Assembly (NCBI RefSeq): GCF_005887115.1
Contig: NZ_PNCJ01000013.1
Span: 62,001 to 126,000 of the forward strand
DNA length: 64,000 nucleotides
Source: Pseudoalteromonas rubra
Lineage (GTDB): Bacteria; Pseudomonadota; Gammaproteobacteria; Enterobacterales; Alteromonadaceae
Direction of reading: 5' to 3'
Each line of letters opens with the position of its first letter. Positions within the stretch are counted from its first letter, which is position 1. The position numbers and the translations under genes are program-made. The notes under the pieces were generated by a model. It did not search any database, had not been told where the DNA came from, and worked only from the letters and a program-made list of their open reading frames with translations. Positions 1 to 9,939 of this stretch are shown here, piece by piece.

Positions 1-833
1 GTTTTGCACGCCCGTTCGTCTGCCAGCGTGACGGTACTGCCATTACTTACCTGCTCCCACATACAGGAAAACTTGCCATCAACCGTGACACTGCTGCTGG
101 CATCCAGGGTTACCGTGTCCAGCTCCTGAACTTGCTGGTCACTCCCCGCATTGGCCAGTACCAATTGATCATTTGCCAACAATGAAAGCCGCTTCGTTGT
201 GGCACCGGTTCCCCCTTCGTCGTCGGTCACGGTGAGTTCCCAGATGACCGAGCTTGGCGAGGCCAGCAAGGGATGTACAAAACTCAGAGTGGCCTGATCG
301 GTGCGCTCGGTGGTAATGGTACTGGGCCCATCTAGCATCTTCCACTGATAGGCTACTATGCTACCATTTTCATCTCGGTCACTGGAGTCCACGCCCGACA
401 AGGTGATGGTATCAGCATATTTGGAAGTCCCGCTTTCTGGTGCGGTTTGCGTTATTTGAGCTTTAGGATCTAAATTAACGGACAAGACTGTGACAATCAC
501 AGTATCGCTGGCCGAGGTGCCATCCGGTGCTGTGTAACTGACTTTAAGTTCAACCGGGCTATTTCCTTTAACATCCGGTGCGGTCACTGTCAGCTCCTCA
601 CCTTCTTGCGGAAAACCCTCAATGTCCGGGCCTGAAATCACCTGCCAGCTAAACACACCACCGGACGGAGAACCCAGCGCTTTGAGTGTAAATTCGATTT
701 TTTCATTGACGGTGATATCTGAACCCGCGTTCACACTGACGCTGATATTCGGGCTTTCATCACCACCGGAGCCGCCACCGCATGCGCTTAACACACTCGC
801 AAACCCCAGAGCCAATACTGACTTCTTCAGCAT
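1..833 (-). CDS. Surface lipoprotein with PKD/Ig-like repeats, 3' part outside the window
   Basis: An open frame runs from an ATG at 833 to the left edge without a stop, giving 277 codons. The N-terminus has a lysine pair, a short hydrophobic stretch and a lipobox LSAC with the lipid-bearing cysteine at residue 18, followed by a Gly/Ser linker (GGGSGGDES), so it should be a lipoprotein. From about residue 30 on, the sequence consists of beta-rich repeats of roughly 90 residues with patterns such as SWQVISGP, YQWKMLDGP and WELTVTDDEGG, typical of PKD or Ig-like extracellular modules. No enzymatic domain is visible in the part present. It is the last minus-strand gene before the left edge. A binding or adhesion role is inferred from the fold only. 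Confidence 0.8.
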   Translation of the reverse strand, partial: MLKKSVLALGFASVLSACGGGSGGDESPNISVSVNAGSDITVNEKIEFTLKALGSPSGGVFSWQVISGPDIEGFPQEGEELTVTAPDVKGNSPVELKVSYTAPDGTSASDTVIVTVLSVNLDPKAQITQTAPESGTSKYADTITLSGVDSSDRDENGSIVAYQWKMLDGPSTITTERTDQATLSFVHPLLASPSSVIWELTVTDDEGGTGATTKRLSLLANDQLVLANAGSDQQVQELDTVTLDASSSVTVDGKFSCMWEQVSNGSTVTLADERACK

Positions 834-974
834 GGTAACTCCCTAAAACGTGACTGTTCCATTACACAGCATGCCAATACTGTCAACGGACGATTGTACC
901 TAAACCAGGGGATTGTGCGCTGCAGGCAAGGTCATGCCCTGCTCTGCATGCAAGTGTGGTGTACATTGAAAAGT

Positions 975-1307
975 TTAGAGGTAACTATCCTGGTGGATCC
1001 GAACAAATAACTTAGTGCCTATTTTGCTGTAATCTACCTTATACTCGCGCCCGTCGAGCGCCTGAATAAACAACAGTCTCTTTACTTCACCAAACACATC
1101 CACGCTGGCCACGTGAACTACCTCTAAGTAACGCTCTTTGGCTTCGCGACGGTTTCTTGGCAGTTCTTCTTTGAAAGGCACTAAACCGGTCGGAGTCACC
1201 TTGATTTTTGGGTGATTTTCTCCATTCACGACAACTAAATCGAGCTTTTTCTCTTTATGGATAATGGTGTTGCGACCACTTTTAATAAAAGCTTTCTCAA
1301 AGCTCAT
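975..1307 (-). CDS. Conserved-looking small hypothetical protein (110 aa)
   Basis: I do not recognise this 110-residue protein. It is basic, has no signal peptide or membrane segment, and is mostly alternating charged and beta-type residues, so a small soluble beta-rich protein is likely. The ATG at 1307 has an AGGA ribosome site about ten bases upstream. It starts 12 bases after the stop of the 238-residue membrane protein at 1320-2036, so the two are probably co-transcribed. No regulatory or catalytic motif is apparent. Confidence 0.65.
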   Translation of the reverse strand: MSFEKAFIKSGRNTIIHKEKKLDLVVVNGENHPKIKVTPTGLVPFKEELPRNRREAKERYLEVVHVASVDVFGEVKRLLFIQALDGREYKVDYSKIGTKLFVRIHQDSYL

Positions 1308-1319
1308 GTATTTATCCTG

Positions 1320-2036
1320 TTACTTCATTGCTGAGGTAGCCAACTCACTATGCAAGTTTTTGACCACCTCTTCGGGTGATAACTTCCAACGATTCATGAC
1401 AGTGGCAAATTGCCAGATATCCCTGTCGAGTACGTTAGCAGGCAACATCAAGTCGTAGCCTGTCAGCGTTTTAAAGTTCTGCATCCGATTTGCGAACATC
1501 GCCATTAATCCAGAATATGCTTGTCCACTTGGGGAGGTGTAATTCGCCTCTTCGATCAGCCATTCTGATGGGCAATTGCCATTACTGCAATGTATTTTAA
1601 CAGCTTGTAAAAAAATATTCCGCTGTTCTATCAGTAATTTTCCAGCCAACCTGGGTGTCAGGTCGGATAAAAATACATCGATATCCTTTAGTTTAATACC
1701 TACAACATTTAACTCAAGCGTTTCAACTCCTTGAGTGACACTTGGCACACCGCTTGAGTGGAAATTATGATGCTCAAGCAAAAATTCACCAAACTTGTGA
1801 TGGTAGACCAGTCGTTGCGGACTCATTTCGATACTATAATAAGGCTGCTGACTTTTTAAAAAGCCAAGCATAATCGCAACTATCGCGGCACTTGCCAGGG
1901 CAATTTCAAGTACACTGATTGGCGTTGCCCGTAAGGTAACAAAGACCATGATAATAACCAGCGCTATTGCACCAACCAGCATAAACTCAATGCTGTGTCT
2001 GTTAGCCAGAGCACGTAATCTGACAGGTTCAACCAT
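1320..2036 (-). CDS. Hypothetical membrane protein with N-terminal hairpin (238 aa)
   Basis: Unrecognised family. Residues about 17-38 and 43-61 form two hydrophobic helices separated by a short turn, so the N-terminus is a membrane hairpin; the remaining 175 residues are soluble and presumably cytoplasmic. The soluble part contains a cysteine pair around 'HCSNGNC' and a C-terminal helical stretch. The gene lies immediately upstream of the 110-residue hypothetical gene in an apparent two-gene unit and is divergent from the RND efflux operon across a 245-base gap that must hold both promoters. Nothing in the sequence links it functionally to the pump. Confidence 0.65.
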   Translation of the reverse strand: MVEPVRLRALANRHSIEFMLVGAIALVIIMVFVTLRATPISVLEIALASAAIVAIMLGFLKSQQPYYSIEMSPQRLVYHHKFGEFLLEHHNFHSSGVPSVTQGVETLELNVVGIKLKDIDVFLSDLTPRLAGKLLIEQRNIFLQAVKIHCSNGNCPSEWLIEEANYTSPSGQAYSGLMAMFANRMQNFKTLTGYDLMLPANVLDRDIWQFATVMNRWKLSPEEVVKNLHSELATSAMK

Positions 2037-2281
2037 AACTATAAAACCACAAATAAAAACCGTACATAATGATCCCCCAGAACACCATTTTACGTATTTT
2101 CAAACACCTTGGGCATGGTTTCGATTTTTTCATAATGCCTTAATTTTTGGGTACAAAACCCTGCATGTTGTGAGCTATTTTGCTCGCTTTTCGTTTAACA
2201 CACAAATATACAGGACGTTCGACAATATGCTCTATTTGGAATTTTTGTACACTAAAGTCCCGCAGTCAACGAGAATCAATT

Positions 2282-3331
2282 ATGCGCGCCAGTCAATCGG
2301 GTAAAGCCCTCTTTCCTTTTATAATTTTAGTGCTAATTGCACTTTGCGGCTATCTCTATTTGCCTGCCAGTAACGGTAACAGCAAATCATTTTCTGGTGC
2401 CCCGACTCAGGTTGCCGCGGTGACAGTCGATCAGCAAAGCCGAGACATAACCATCAACGCTGTCGGTTCAGCCCGTGCAAATCATGCGCTGAACATCACC
2501 AGTGCACAAAGCGATTATATCAGTGCGTTATATTTCGATGATGGGGACAGGGTAAAACAGGGAGATAAACTCGCCCAGTTGCAAGATTTGAAAGAACAAT
2601 TGGCAGTGCAAGAGTTAGAGGTCAACCTCAAAGAAGAGCACCGCCAGCTGAAACGCTTAACCGAATTATCAAAAACTCAGTCTGCTGCTCGCTCACAGCT
2701 GGACAGCCAGCATGCCATCGTCGATGCACTGGAAATTCAGTTACAAACAGCCCGAACAAAGCTTGCAGAAATGGCCATCTATGCGCCCTTCGACGGTATA
2801 CTGGGTCAGCGCCTGGTATCGGTAGGCAGCTTTGTCAATAACAACAGCGTGCTAACCACACTGGACGATATCAGCATCATCAAGGTCGACTTTCAGGTAC
2901 CTGAAAAATACCTTGCTCAGCTTCAGCTTAACATGCGCGCAGCCGTATCCAGTGATGCCTACCCAGAGAGCACTTTTGAGGGCGTCATCACGCACATCGA
3001 TCCACGCATTGATGACACAACCCGCAGTATTCGCGTGACAGCCAGCTTCGATAATCCAAAAGATCTGCTCAGACCCGGTATGTTGTTGCATGTCTCACTC
3101 TTTTTAGGTGAGTTAAACGCCCTGATGGTGCCGGAAAAAAGCCTGATCCCGAGACAAGATAAACACTTCGTCTTTACTATCAACGAAGGCAAAGCAAAAC
3201 AACAGCAGGTCAATGTGCTGTCTCGCTTCCAGGGCTGGGTTGCCGTTGATGGATTGTCTGCTGGCCAGCAGATCATCACTGAAGGCACCACCAAGATCCG
3301 TAATGGCAGCACCGTTGTGGTTAAGGGGTAA
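2282..3331 (+). CDS. RND efflux periplasmic adaptor (membrane fusion protein)
   Basis: This 349-residue protein is the adaptor that couples an inner-membrane RND pump to an outer-membrane channel. Residues about 10-26 form an N-terminal membrane anchor. A lipoyl/barrel-sandwich half follows (VGSARANHALNITSAQSDYIS), then a coiled-coil hairpin around residues 95-155, the second lipoyl half with the family motif APFDGILGQRLVSVGSFV, a beta-barrel and a membrane-proximal domain. The start is set at the ATG at 2282 because the longer frame would add 34 residues that do not resemble the family. It ends three bases before the GTG of the pump gene, so they form one operon. No outer-membrane factor gene is adjacent; the pump probably uses a shared TolC. 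Confidence 0.92.
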   Translation: MRASQSGKALFPFIILVLIALCGYLYLPASNGNSKSFSGAPTQVAAVTVDQQSRDITINAVGSARANHALNITSAQSDYISALYFDDGDRVKQGDKLAQLQDLKEQLAVQELEVNLKEEHRQLKRLTELSKTQSAARSQLDSQHAIVDALEIQLQTARTKLAEMAIYAPFDGILGQRLVSVGSFVNNNSVLTTLDDISIIKVDFQVPEKYLAQLQLNMRAAVSSDAYPESTFEGVITHIDPRIDDTTRSIRVTASFDNPKDLLRPGMLLHVSLFLGELNALMVPEKSLIPRQDKHFVFTINEGKAKQQQVNVLSRFQGWVAVDGLSAGQQIITEGTTKIRNGSTVVVKG

Positions 3332-3334
3332 AGC

Positions 3335-6300
3335 GTGCGGATCACAGATACAGCCGTAAAACGGCCGGTTTTTGCTATCGTTATTAACTTGTTGCTGCTG
3401 ACCTTTGGTTTGGTTGCTTTCACTATGCTGCCACTGCGCGAGTACCCAGACATCGAAACACCGATTGTCAGTGTCAGTACCGATTATACCGGTGCGTCAG
3501 CAGAGGTCGTCGAAACCAAGATCACCCAGGTGCTGGAAAACCGCATCTCGGGTATTGAAGGGATCAAAAGCATCACCTCATCCAGTCGTAATGGTCGTTC
3601 AAACATCACCATTGAGTTCAACATAGATCGCAATATCGATGCGGCAGCTAATGATGTCAGAGAGCGCGTATCCCGTGCGCTGGACCGTTTGCCCGAGCAG
3701 GTGCGTCCACCCGAGGTCTCCAAGTCTAACAGTGATGAAAGCCCCATAGCCTGGTTCGTGCTTAACAGCGAAACCATGGATACGCTGCAACTATCCGACT
3801 ATGCCCAGCGCTTTATTGTAGACAGGCTGGCGGTTGTGGATGGTGTGTCTAATGTCCGCATTGGTGGAGAGCGCAAATATGCCATGAAGATCTGGCTAGA
3901 TCGCCGCGCAATGGCAGCTCGAGATATTACCGCCAGCGATATAGAGCGCGTGTTACGAAACGAGAACGTTGAACTACCAGCCGGTGAAATTGAGTCTATC
4001 GACAGAGACTTTGCAGTGCGCATCGCCCGAAGCTACAAAACCCAGGAAGATTTTAATAACCTGGTTATTAAACGCGGCGCTCAGGGTTACCTGGTGCGAC
4101 TCGGCGAAGTCGCCGATGTCCGTCTGGAAGCAGCAGATGTTGAAAGTACTTTCCGCGGAAACGGTAAGAACATGATAGGACTGGGGATTGTTAAGCAAGC
4201 CAAGGCCAATACCCTGGATGTGGTCGACAATGCCCGTAAAGAGCTGGAAAAAATAAAGCGCAACCTGCCTGAAGGCACCACTATTCAGGACAGCTATGAC
4301 TCGTCGGTATTTATTCGCGAGTCAATCGTAGAAGTATATCGCACTCTGGGCATTGCCATGGGCCTGGTGGTACTGGTGATTTTCATCTTCCTTGGCAATA
4401 TACGCGCTACGCTGATCCCGGCGATCACCGTACCGATTGCACTGATAGCCACCTTTACCTTTTTATTCGCCATGGGGTACTCCATTAACCTGCTGACCCT
4501 GCTGGCACTGGTGCTTGCCATCGGCCTGGTAGTCGATGATGCCATTGTAATGCTGGAAAACATCCATCGCCGCATCGAGCTGGGCGAGCCGCGACTGCTG
4601 GCCGCCTATCGGGGTGCACGCGAGGTCGGCTTCGCCATTGTCGCCACCACCTTAGTGCTGGTTGCGGTTTTTGTGCCTCTGGTATTTATGGAAGGTCGTA
4701 TCGGTGCCTTGTTTACTGAGTTTGCACTGGCCGTCAGTGCAGCCGTTATCTTCTCCAGCATTACGGCGCTGACTCTGTCACCGGCCTTGTGTTCCAAGGT
4801 ACTCAAAGCCAGTAATAAAGAAAGCAAATTCTCGCAGTGGATGGACCGCCAATTTGGCCGTCTCGAATCAGGCTATCGCAGCGTCATCAGCGACAACATC
4901 AACCGTCGTTATAGCCTGATGCTGACGCTGGCACTGGCCGGCTTTGCCAGCTTTGCACTGTTCCAGCAGATCCCCTCAGAGCTGACACCCAAAGAAGACC
5001 GGGGCACCTTCTTTATTATGATGAATGGCCCGGAGGGTGCCAGCTACGAAAATAACGCCGCCAATATGGCCGAGATTGAGCAACGTCTGCTGCCCTATGT
5101 GGAAAATGAAGAACTGAGCCGGGTGCTGGTACGCGTACCAGGCTGGGGCGGGCGTGGCGGCGTCGCCATCGTCGGCATGCCAGACTGGGATGAGCGCAAA
5201 CGTTCAACCTGGGAAGTCATGGGAGAGATCAGTGGAAAAATGCGTGAAGTCACCGACGTGCGCGCCTTTGCCATCATGCGCCGCGGGATCGGCGGAGGTG
5301 GTCAGTCTCGCCCCATCGAGTTTGTGCTACAGGGCAATGACTACGACGAACTGGTCGACTGGCGGGATCGCATTCTCACCCGGGCCCGCACCAATCAGGG
5401 ACTGGTCAGGCTCGACCATGACTACAAAGAAACCTTCCCGCAATTTTTGATCAGCATAGACAAACTCAAGGCCGCCGATCTCGGTGTCTCGGTCAGTGAT
5501 ATTGGCCGCACCTTAGAAACCATGCTGGGTCAGCGTCGTGTTACGACCTTTATTGACCGGGGTGAAGAATACGACGTGATCCTCAAAGGTACCAAAGCAG
5601 ATTTCAGTGCACCACACGACATCGCCGACATTTATGTCACCTCTCGTGGCGATCAACTGGTGCCGCTGGATAGCCTGATCACCATTCGCGAAGAAGCCAC
5701 CGCATCGCGGTTAAATCGCTATAATCGAATGCGAGCTATTACAATTACTGCAAACCTGGCGCCAGGTTATACACTGGAGCAGGCGCTGGATTTCCTTAAC
5801 CAGGTTGCCGCAGAGGAAAATGACATTGACGGGGCCGTCGACTACAAAGGCGAATCTCAGCTGTTTTATGAAGGCGCGTCGGCCATGACCTATGTGTTTA
5901 TTTTGGCTCTGACCGTGACTTTCCTGGTACTGGCCGCACAATTTGAAAGCTTTGTTCACCCACTGGTGATTATGCTGACGGTACCTCTGGGTCTGGTTGG
6001 TGCCATGTTTGGCCTGTACGCCACCGACAGCTCGCTGAACATCTATAGCCAAATCGGGATAGTGATGCTGATCGGTCTCAGTGCCAAAAATGGTATTCTG
6101 ATCGTTGAGTTCGCTAACCAGCTCAGAGACAAAGGTGTGGCCTTTGAGCAGGCAATTATCGATGCGGCGGTACAACGACTCAGACCTATTATCATGACCT
6201 CACTGACCACAGTGATGAGTGCCATTCCATTGGTGTTGGCTTCAGGCCCGGGCTCTGAAAGCCGTATGGTGATCGGGGTGGTGGTGTTTGCCGGGGTGAG

Positions 6301-6445
6301 TGTTGCGACCATTTTGACGCTGTTTGTGATCCCCTGTGCGTACAGCATGCTGGCACGCCGCACTCAGTCACCTCAGGCAACCAGCGACAAGCTGCTAGAG
6401 CAGCATGACGCCCACCCGCAAACACAACAGGAACGGGAGATTTAA
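3335..6445 (+). CDS. RND-family multidrug efflux permease (HAE1 type)
   Basis: A 1036-residue inner-membrane proton antiporter of the AcrB/MexF class. It has the duplicated layout of the family: TM1 near residue 10-30, a large periplasmic loop, TM2-7, a second periplasmic loop and TM8-12. TM4 carries the proton-relay aspartates in the motif GLVVDDAIVMLENI. The start is a GTG preceded by AAGGGG in the end of the adaptor gene. The stop codon overlaps the start of msrA (TAATG), so adaptor, pump and msrA are likely one transcript. Substrate cannot be read from sequence. No dedicated regulator is adjacent. Confidence 0.95.
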   Translation: MRITDTAVKRPVFAIVINLLLLTFGLVAFTMLPLREYPDIETPIVSVSTDYTGASAEVVETKITQVLENRISGIEGIKSITSSSRNGRSNITIEFNIDRNIDAAANDVRERVSRALDRLPEQVRPPEVSKSNSDESPIAWFVLNSETMDTLQLSDYAQRFIVDRLAVVDGVSNVRIGGERKYAMKIWLDRRAMAARDITASDIERVLRNENVELPAGEIESIDRDFAVRIARSYKTQEDFNNLVIKRGAQGYLVRLGEVADVRLEAADVESTFRGNGKNMIGLGIVKQAKANTLDVVDNARKELEKIKRNLPEGTTIQDSYDSSVFIRESIVEVYRTLGIAMGLVVLVIFIFLGNIRATLIPAITVPIALIATFTFLFAMGYSINLLTLLALVLAIGLVVDDAIVMLENIHRRIELGEPRLLAAYRGAREVGFAIVATTLVLVAVFVPLVFMEGRIGALFTEFALAVSAAVIFSSITALTLSPALCSKVLKASNKESKFSQWMDRQFGRLESGYRSVISDNINRRYSLMLTLALAGFASFALFQQIPSELTPKEDRGTFFIMMNGPEGASYENNAANMAEIEQRLLPYVENEELSRVLVRVPGWGGRGGVAIVGMPDWDERKRSTWEVMGEISGKMREVTDVRAFAIMRRGIGGGGQSRPIEFVLQGNDYDELVDWRDRILTRARTNQGLVRLDHDYKETFPQFLISIDKLKAADLGVSVSDIGRTLETMLGQRRVTTFIDRGEEYDVILKGTKADFSAPHDIADIYVTSRGDQLVPLDSLITIREEATASRLNRYNRMRAITITANLAPGYTLEQALDFLNQVAAEENDIDGAVDYKGESQLFYEGASAMTYVFILALTVTFLVLAAQFESFVHPLVIMLTVPLGLVGAMFGLYATDSSLNIYSQIGIVMLIGLSAKNGILIVEFANQLRDKGVAFEQAIIDAAVQRLRPIIMTSLTTVMSAIPLVLASGPGSESRMVIGVVVFAGVSVATILTLFVIPCAYSMLARRTQSPQATSDKLLEQHDAHPQTQQEREI

Positions 6446-6978
6446 TGATGAGCCAGCAAATTGCCACCTTTGGTGGCGGCTGTTTTTGGTGTATTGATGC
6501 CGCCTTTCGCAGAGTCCGGGGTGTCACGCAAGTGGCCTCTGGTTATGCCGGCGGTCATACCGACAATCCGACTTATGAGCAGATCTGTACCGGTCAAAGC
6601 GGCCATGCCGAAGTGGTTCAGCTGACCTTTGACAGCCAACAAATCGATTTCTCTGTGTTACTGGAGATGTTCTTTGCGCTACATGATCCCACCCAGCTGA
6701 ATCGACAGGGCAATGACATTGGCACGCAATACCGCAGCGTGGTGTTTTATCATTCAGAAGAACAGCGGGCGTTAACTCAGCAGTACATTGATACGTTAGC
6801 GCCCACACTGAGTGCGCCTGTCGTCACCGAAATATCGACTCATACGCACTTTTACCCTGCGGAGCAGTATCATCAGGACTATTACACCAATAACCCCAAC
6901 CAGGGTTATTGTAGCGTGATGATAGCACCCAAGTTAGCCGCATTCGCTGAGAAGTTTGCCAACTATTTAGACGCGTAA
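6445..6978 (+). CDS. msrA: Peptide-methionine (S)-S-oxide reductase MsrA
   Basis: Reduces the S-epimer of methionine sulfoxide in free methionine and proteins, using thioredoxin for recycling. The 177-residue length fits the short bacterial form. The signature GGGCFWC with the catalytic cysteine lies at residues 9-15, followed by the family stretch SGYAGGH; a candidate resolving cysteine sits near the C-terminus in NQGYCSVMI. Two adjacent ATG codons (6445 and 6448) are possible starts; the first overlaps the stop of the RND pump gene. Translational coupling to an efflux pump suggests a joint response to oxidising or toxic compounds, which is inference. A strong terminator follows. Confidence 0.96.
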   Translation: MMSQQIATFGGGCFWCIDAAFRRVRGVTQVASGYAGGHTDNPTYEQICTGQSGHAEVVQLTFDSQQIDFSVLLEMFFALHDPTQLNRQGNDIGTQYRSVVFYHSEEQRALTQQYIDTLAPTLSAPVVTEISTHTHFYPAEQYHQDYYTNNPNQGYCSVMIAPKLAAFAEKFANYLDA

Positions 6979-6995
6979 GCTAAGTACTTAAGATC

Positions 6996-7022
6996 AAAAA
7001 AGGAGGCATCTGCCTCCTTTTT
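6996..7022. terminator. Bidirectional intrinsic terminator between msrA and btuB
   Basis: A-run, then AGGAGGCA-TC-TGCCTCCT stem with a two-base loop, then a T-run. The A-run and T-run on either side let it serve both msrA (plus) and btuB (minus). Confidence 0.9.
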
Positions 7023-7092
7023 AATGCCCTCTGTCATTTACCAATTTCACTTATGAAGGGCTAAATAGAACACTTAATTAAGCTAATTGGTA

Positions 7093-8967
7093 TTAGAAGG
7101 TAATGCGGGTGCCCACATAGATCTGTCTGCCCGGAGGCTCATAAGGCAACAAAGTGCCATCAAGCATTTTACTGGCAACTGAGTTGAAATACGCTTTATC
7201 GGTCAGGTTTTCCACCCTCAGAGTCAGGGCAACCGGCTCCAGCAACTGATAATTCGCACTCAGGTTAAAAACAGTATAAGACGGTAAATCCGTATCAAAG
7301 AAACTGATAGACGGGCGTTTATCACGATATTGCATCGCCAGTCTCACATCCAGCTTGTCCCATTGTTTAGAAATCACATAGTTAAATGCTTTGCTTGGAC
7401 GACGTGGCAAATCTGCACGCTTTTCTTTGTCTTTGGCATCCAGTAATGTCAGGTTTGCCGCATGCTCCAGGCCTAAAGCCGAGAACTGAGCGCTTAGCTC
7501 AACCCCTTTCATTTGTGCACGTCCCACATTGGCTGGAATATACTTACTGGTCTGTGGATCAAACTCATTGCTGATCAAGTTATCGATGCGGTTGTCGAAA
7601 ATAGCGACATCATAGCGCACAGTAGCCGTATCCACCGTTACGCCGAGCTCATTATAGGTCCCTTCTTCAGGTTTGATTTCGGTATTAGGCAAATACCATG
7701 GGCTGTCTTTAACAAAAGCATTGGTCAGGCTTGGCGCACGAAATGCCGTACCATGATTCACCCGAAATGTGACGATGTCCGACGCTCTGAAGCCAAGATC
7801 CGCGGTATACGTATTTGCGCGGCCATGATACGCATAATCATCACTGCGAACTACGGCGTTAAGCAACCAGCGACTTTGATCGTAAAACGCAGCGGCAAAC
7901 ACAGCTGTATTATCACGCTCAGCAATTGAGAACTGCGCACTCGATGAAGACAAATCTTCATTCAGTCGGCTCACGCCCCCCATCACTTGAAGGGATTGCG
8001 TCATTTTATAACGAGCGCGGTACTCAATTTCATCTCGCTTGGTGCTATAAATGTCATTTGGCGGTGGTGGCGTACCGTCTTTAGGCAATACAGACAAGAA
8101 CTGCGTATTCTCTTCCTGTGCCAGACTAACAGAGGCTTCCTGGCTCAACGCATCAGATTGTTTCTGCCAGACAAGTTTAGTGGTGTAATTGTCAAACTCG
8201 TAGGCATCGTTACCAAATGAGGAATCATAGCCTGCCTCCCCTTCGCTGCGCTGTGTATGCAAAGCAAGCTGACCATATTGTGCAAAGTCATAACTCAGCT
8301 TTAAACCCATATTGGTGTTGTCATAGCCATCGCGGTCATGTTCTTTGGTTTGAGGCAGTGCCGGGTCTTTGGCCGTCACGTCATAACCATCTGTGGTTTC
8401 ATAACCAAAATGATAATTTACCGTCAGTTTATCCGCCTCAAACTGACCGGCTAACTGAGCCCCGCCATAGTTGCGACTGCCAGAGGTCAGGGCCAGTTGA
8501 TGCCCTTTCTGCTCACGGGTAATAATATTGATAACCCCTGCAACTGCATCAGAGCCATGAATAGCGGCACGCGCGCCCTTAAGGACTTCTACACGCTCAA
8601 TGCTGTTAACCGGAATATTGGTAAAAGACACATCACCTGAGTTTGCATCACTAATACGTACACCATCAACCAGCACCAAAGTGTACTTAGTCGCAGCGCC
8701 GCGCACAAACACGCTCGCTTTCTGTCCGTAACCGCCACTGCGCACAACATCAATACCCGCGAGGTTGTTCAGCAATGTCGGCAGGTCTCGCACATTGGCT
8801 CGTTCAATTTCAGCACGTTCAACCACTGCCACCGACGTCAGCGTATCTACGCTGGCTTGCTCGAACTTGTTCGCCGTAATCGTAATATGTTCAATGTCTT
8901 GTGCGCAAAGCGCAGAAAAAGGTAGCACAGCTAGCAGGGCTGTGGTTAAAGCAGATTTTTTAAACAT
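7093..8967 (-). CDS. btuB: TonB-dependent vitamin B12 receptor BtuB
   Basis: Outer-membrane receptor for cobalamin, energised by TonB. The 624-residue protein starts with a signal peptide ending near 'SALCAQ', followed by a plug domain (VVRSGGYGQKASVFVRGA, then VDGVRISDANSGD and GVINIITRE), and a 22-strand barrel ending in the aromatic terminus GTRITF typical of outer-membrane barrels. Length and plug match the BtuB class of about 600 residues. The identification is supported strongly by the cobalamin riboswitch directly upstream at 9017-9181. No BtuCDF transporter genes are in the window. Confidence 0.93.
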   Translation of the reverse strand: MFKKSALTTALLAVLPFSALCAQDIEHITITANKFEQASVDTLTSVAVVERAEIERANVRDLPTLLNNLAGIDVVRSGGYGQKASVFVRGAATKYTLVLVDGVRISDANSGDVSFTNIPVNSIERVEVLKGARAAIHGSDAVAGVINIITREQKGHQLALTSGSRNYGGAQLAGQFEADKLTVNYHFGYETTDGYDVTAKDPALPQTKEHDRDGYDNTNMGLKLSYDFAQYGQLALHTQRSEGEAGYDSSFGNDAYEFDNYTTKLVWQKQSDALSQEASVSLAQEENTQFLSVLPKDGTPPPPNDIYSTKRDEIEYRARYKMTQSLQVMGGVSRLNEDLSSSSAQFSIAERDNTAVFAAAFYDQSRWLLNAVVRSDDYAYHGRANTYTADLGFRASDIVTFRVNHGTAFRAPSLTNAFVKDSPWYLPNTEIKPEEGTYNELGVTVDTATVRYDVAIFDNRIDNLISNEFDPQTSKYIPANVGRAQMKGVELSAQFSALGLEHAANLTLLDAKDKEKRADLPRRPSKAFNYVISKQWDKLDVRLAMQYRDKRPSISFFDTDLPSYTVFNLSANYQLLEPVALTLRVENLTDKAYFNSVASKMLDGTLLPYEPPGRQIYVGTRITF

Positions 8968-9016
8968 GAGTTCCCCTGATCCACGCCCACCGCGTGAACT
9001 ACAACTATTGAGTGTG

Positions 9017-9181
9017 TTTCAGGGCCGGTTTCCGGACTTACCTGTAACAGTCGGAAGGACTGTCATAGGCTCACCGTTGCGGGGGCAGCGCTGGACTATT
9101 ACCGACTCCACAGGCAGTCACCAGCTTCCCGATTATTCAGATCTTAGAGAGACTCCAGGCTCCTGATCTGACACCCTGAAA
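9017..9181 (-). promoter_or_regulatory. Cobalamin (B12) riboswitch upstream of btuB
   Basis: Read on the minus strand the leader has the hallmarks of the class: outer P1 stem TTTCAGGG (9174-9181) pairing with CCCTGAAA (9017-9024), the GGGAAGCTGGTG segment, the conserved core GCCCCCGCAACGGTGAG, and the B12-box region AAGTCCGGAAACCGGCC. A further GC-rich stretch and the AGGGGAA ribosome site of btuB lie between the aptamer and the ATG, so control is probably exerted on translation start, with repression when cobalamin is bound. Confidence 0.95.
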
Positions 9182-9287
9182 AGTTGGCGCTATTGTCGGA
9201 GATTTGAGAACAAAAATCAATGGACGTCTAGCATGCTAAAATGCTGGTGACATTTAGCATGCCAGATATAAGAAAGTAAGCGAGAGA

Positions 9288-9770
9288 TTAATCTCGGAAG
9301 TTTTTAAACTGGAAAGGCTGACCAAGATCGGCACCGCGGATCAGCTGCATGGTTTCCTGCAGATCGTCACGCTTCTTGCCTGTAACACGAACGGTTTCAC
9401 CCTGAATAGACGCCTGTACCTTAATCTTAGAATCTTTAATGGCCTTCACGACTTTCTTCGCCATCTCTTTGTCGATCCCTTGTTTAAGCATCACTTTACG
9501 TGACACATATTTACCCGACTTTTCAACGTCCTTCAGCTCAAAGCTGGCCACGTCCAGACCACGCTTTGCAGCTTTGCCTACCAGCATGTCAAATAATTGC
9601 ATTACTTGCTGCTCAGATTCACTTTTTAACGTGATCACTTCGTCTTTCAGGTCAAACGACGCTTCGACACCACGAAAGTCAAAACGCGTGCTCAGTTCAC
9701 GATCCGCGTTATCAACTGTGTTTCTCGCTTCAGTCATATCAATTTCAGACACAATGTCAAAAGAAGGCAT
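9288..9770 (-). CDS. yajQ: YajQ-family cyclic-di-GMP-binding protein
   Basis: A 160-residue cytoplasmic protein of the YajQ family, which in several bacteria binds nucleotides including cyclic di-GMP and acts as an effector. The N-terminus [20 protein letters not shown] and the C-terminus [15 protein letters not shown] are hallmarks, and the length is exactly that of the family. The start at 9770 is chosen because it has a CAGGAG ribosome site and gives the canonical N-terminus; a longer frame adds 23 unrelated residues. It stands alone between btuB and the VanZ-like gene. Regulatory partners are not evident here, but a GGDEF/EAL gene occurs at 53262-55577. Confidence 0.95.
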   Translation of the reverse strand: MPSFDIVSEIDMTEARNTVDNADRELSTRFDFRGVEASFDLKDEVITLKSESEQQVMQLFDMLVGKAAKRGLDVASFELKDVEKSGKYVSRKVMLKQGIDKEMAKKVVKAIKDSKIKVQASIQGETVRVTGKKRDDLQETMQLIRGADLGQPFQFKNFRD

Positions 9771-9939
9771 ATCTAGCTCCTGGATAATGTTTTTCCGGAT
9801 TATAGCAACCCAAAGGCTGCGACGCGACCACACTCTCATCGCTCGTTTTCAAATTTGGAACTGACAGTCCCTGCTTCATCCTATTTTCAGATTTCGATGA
9901 TATACTGGCCTTTTAACCCCTGATGATTTGGAAGTATTT

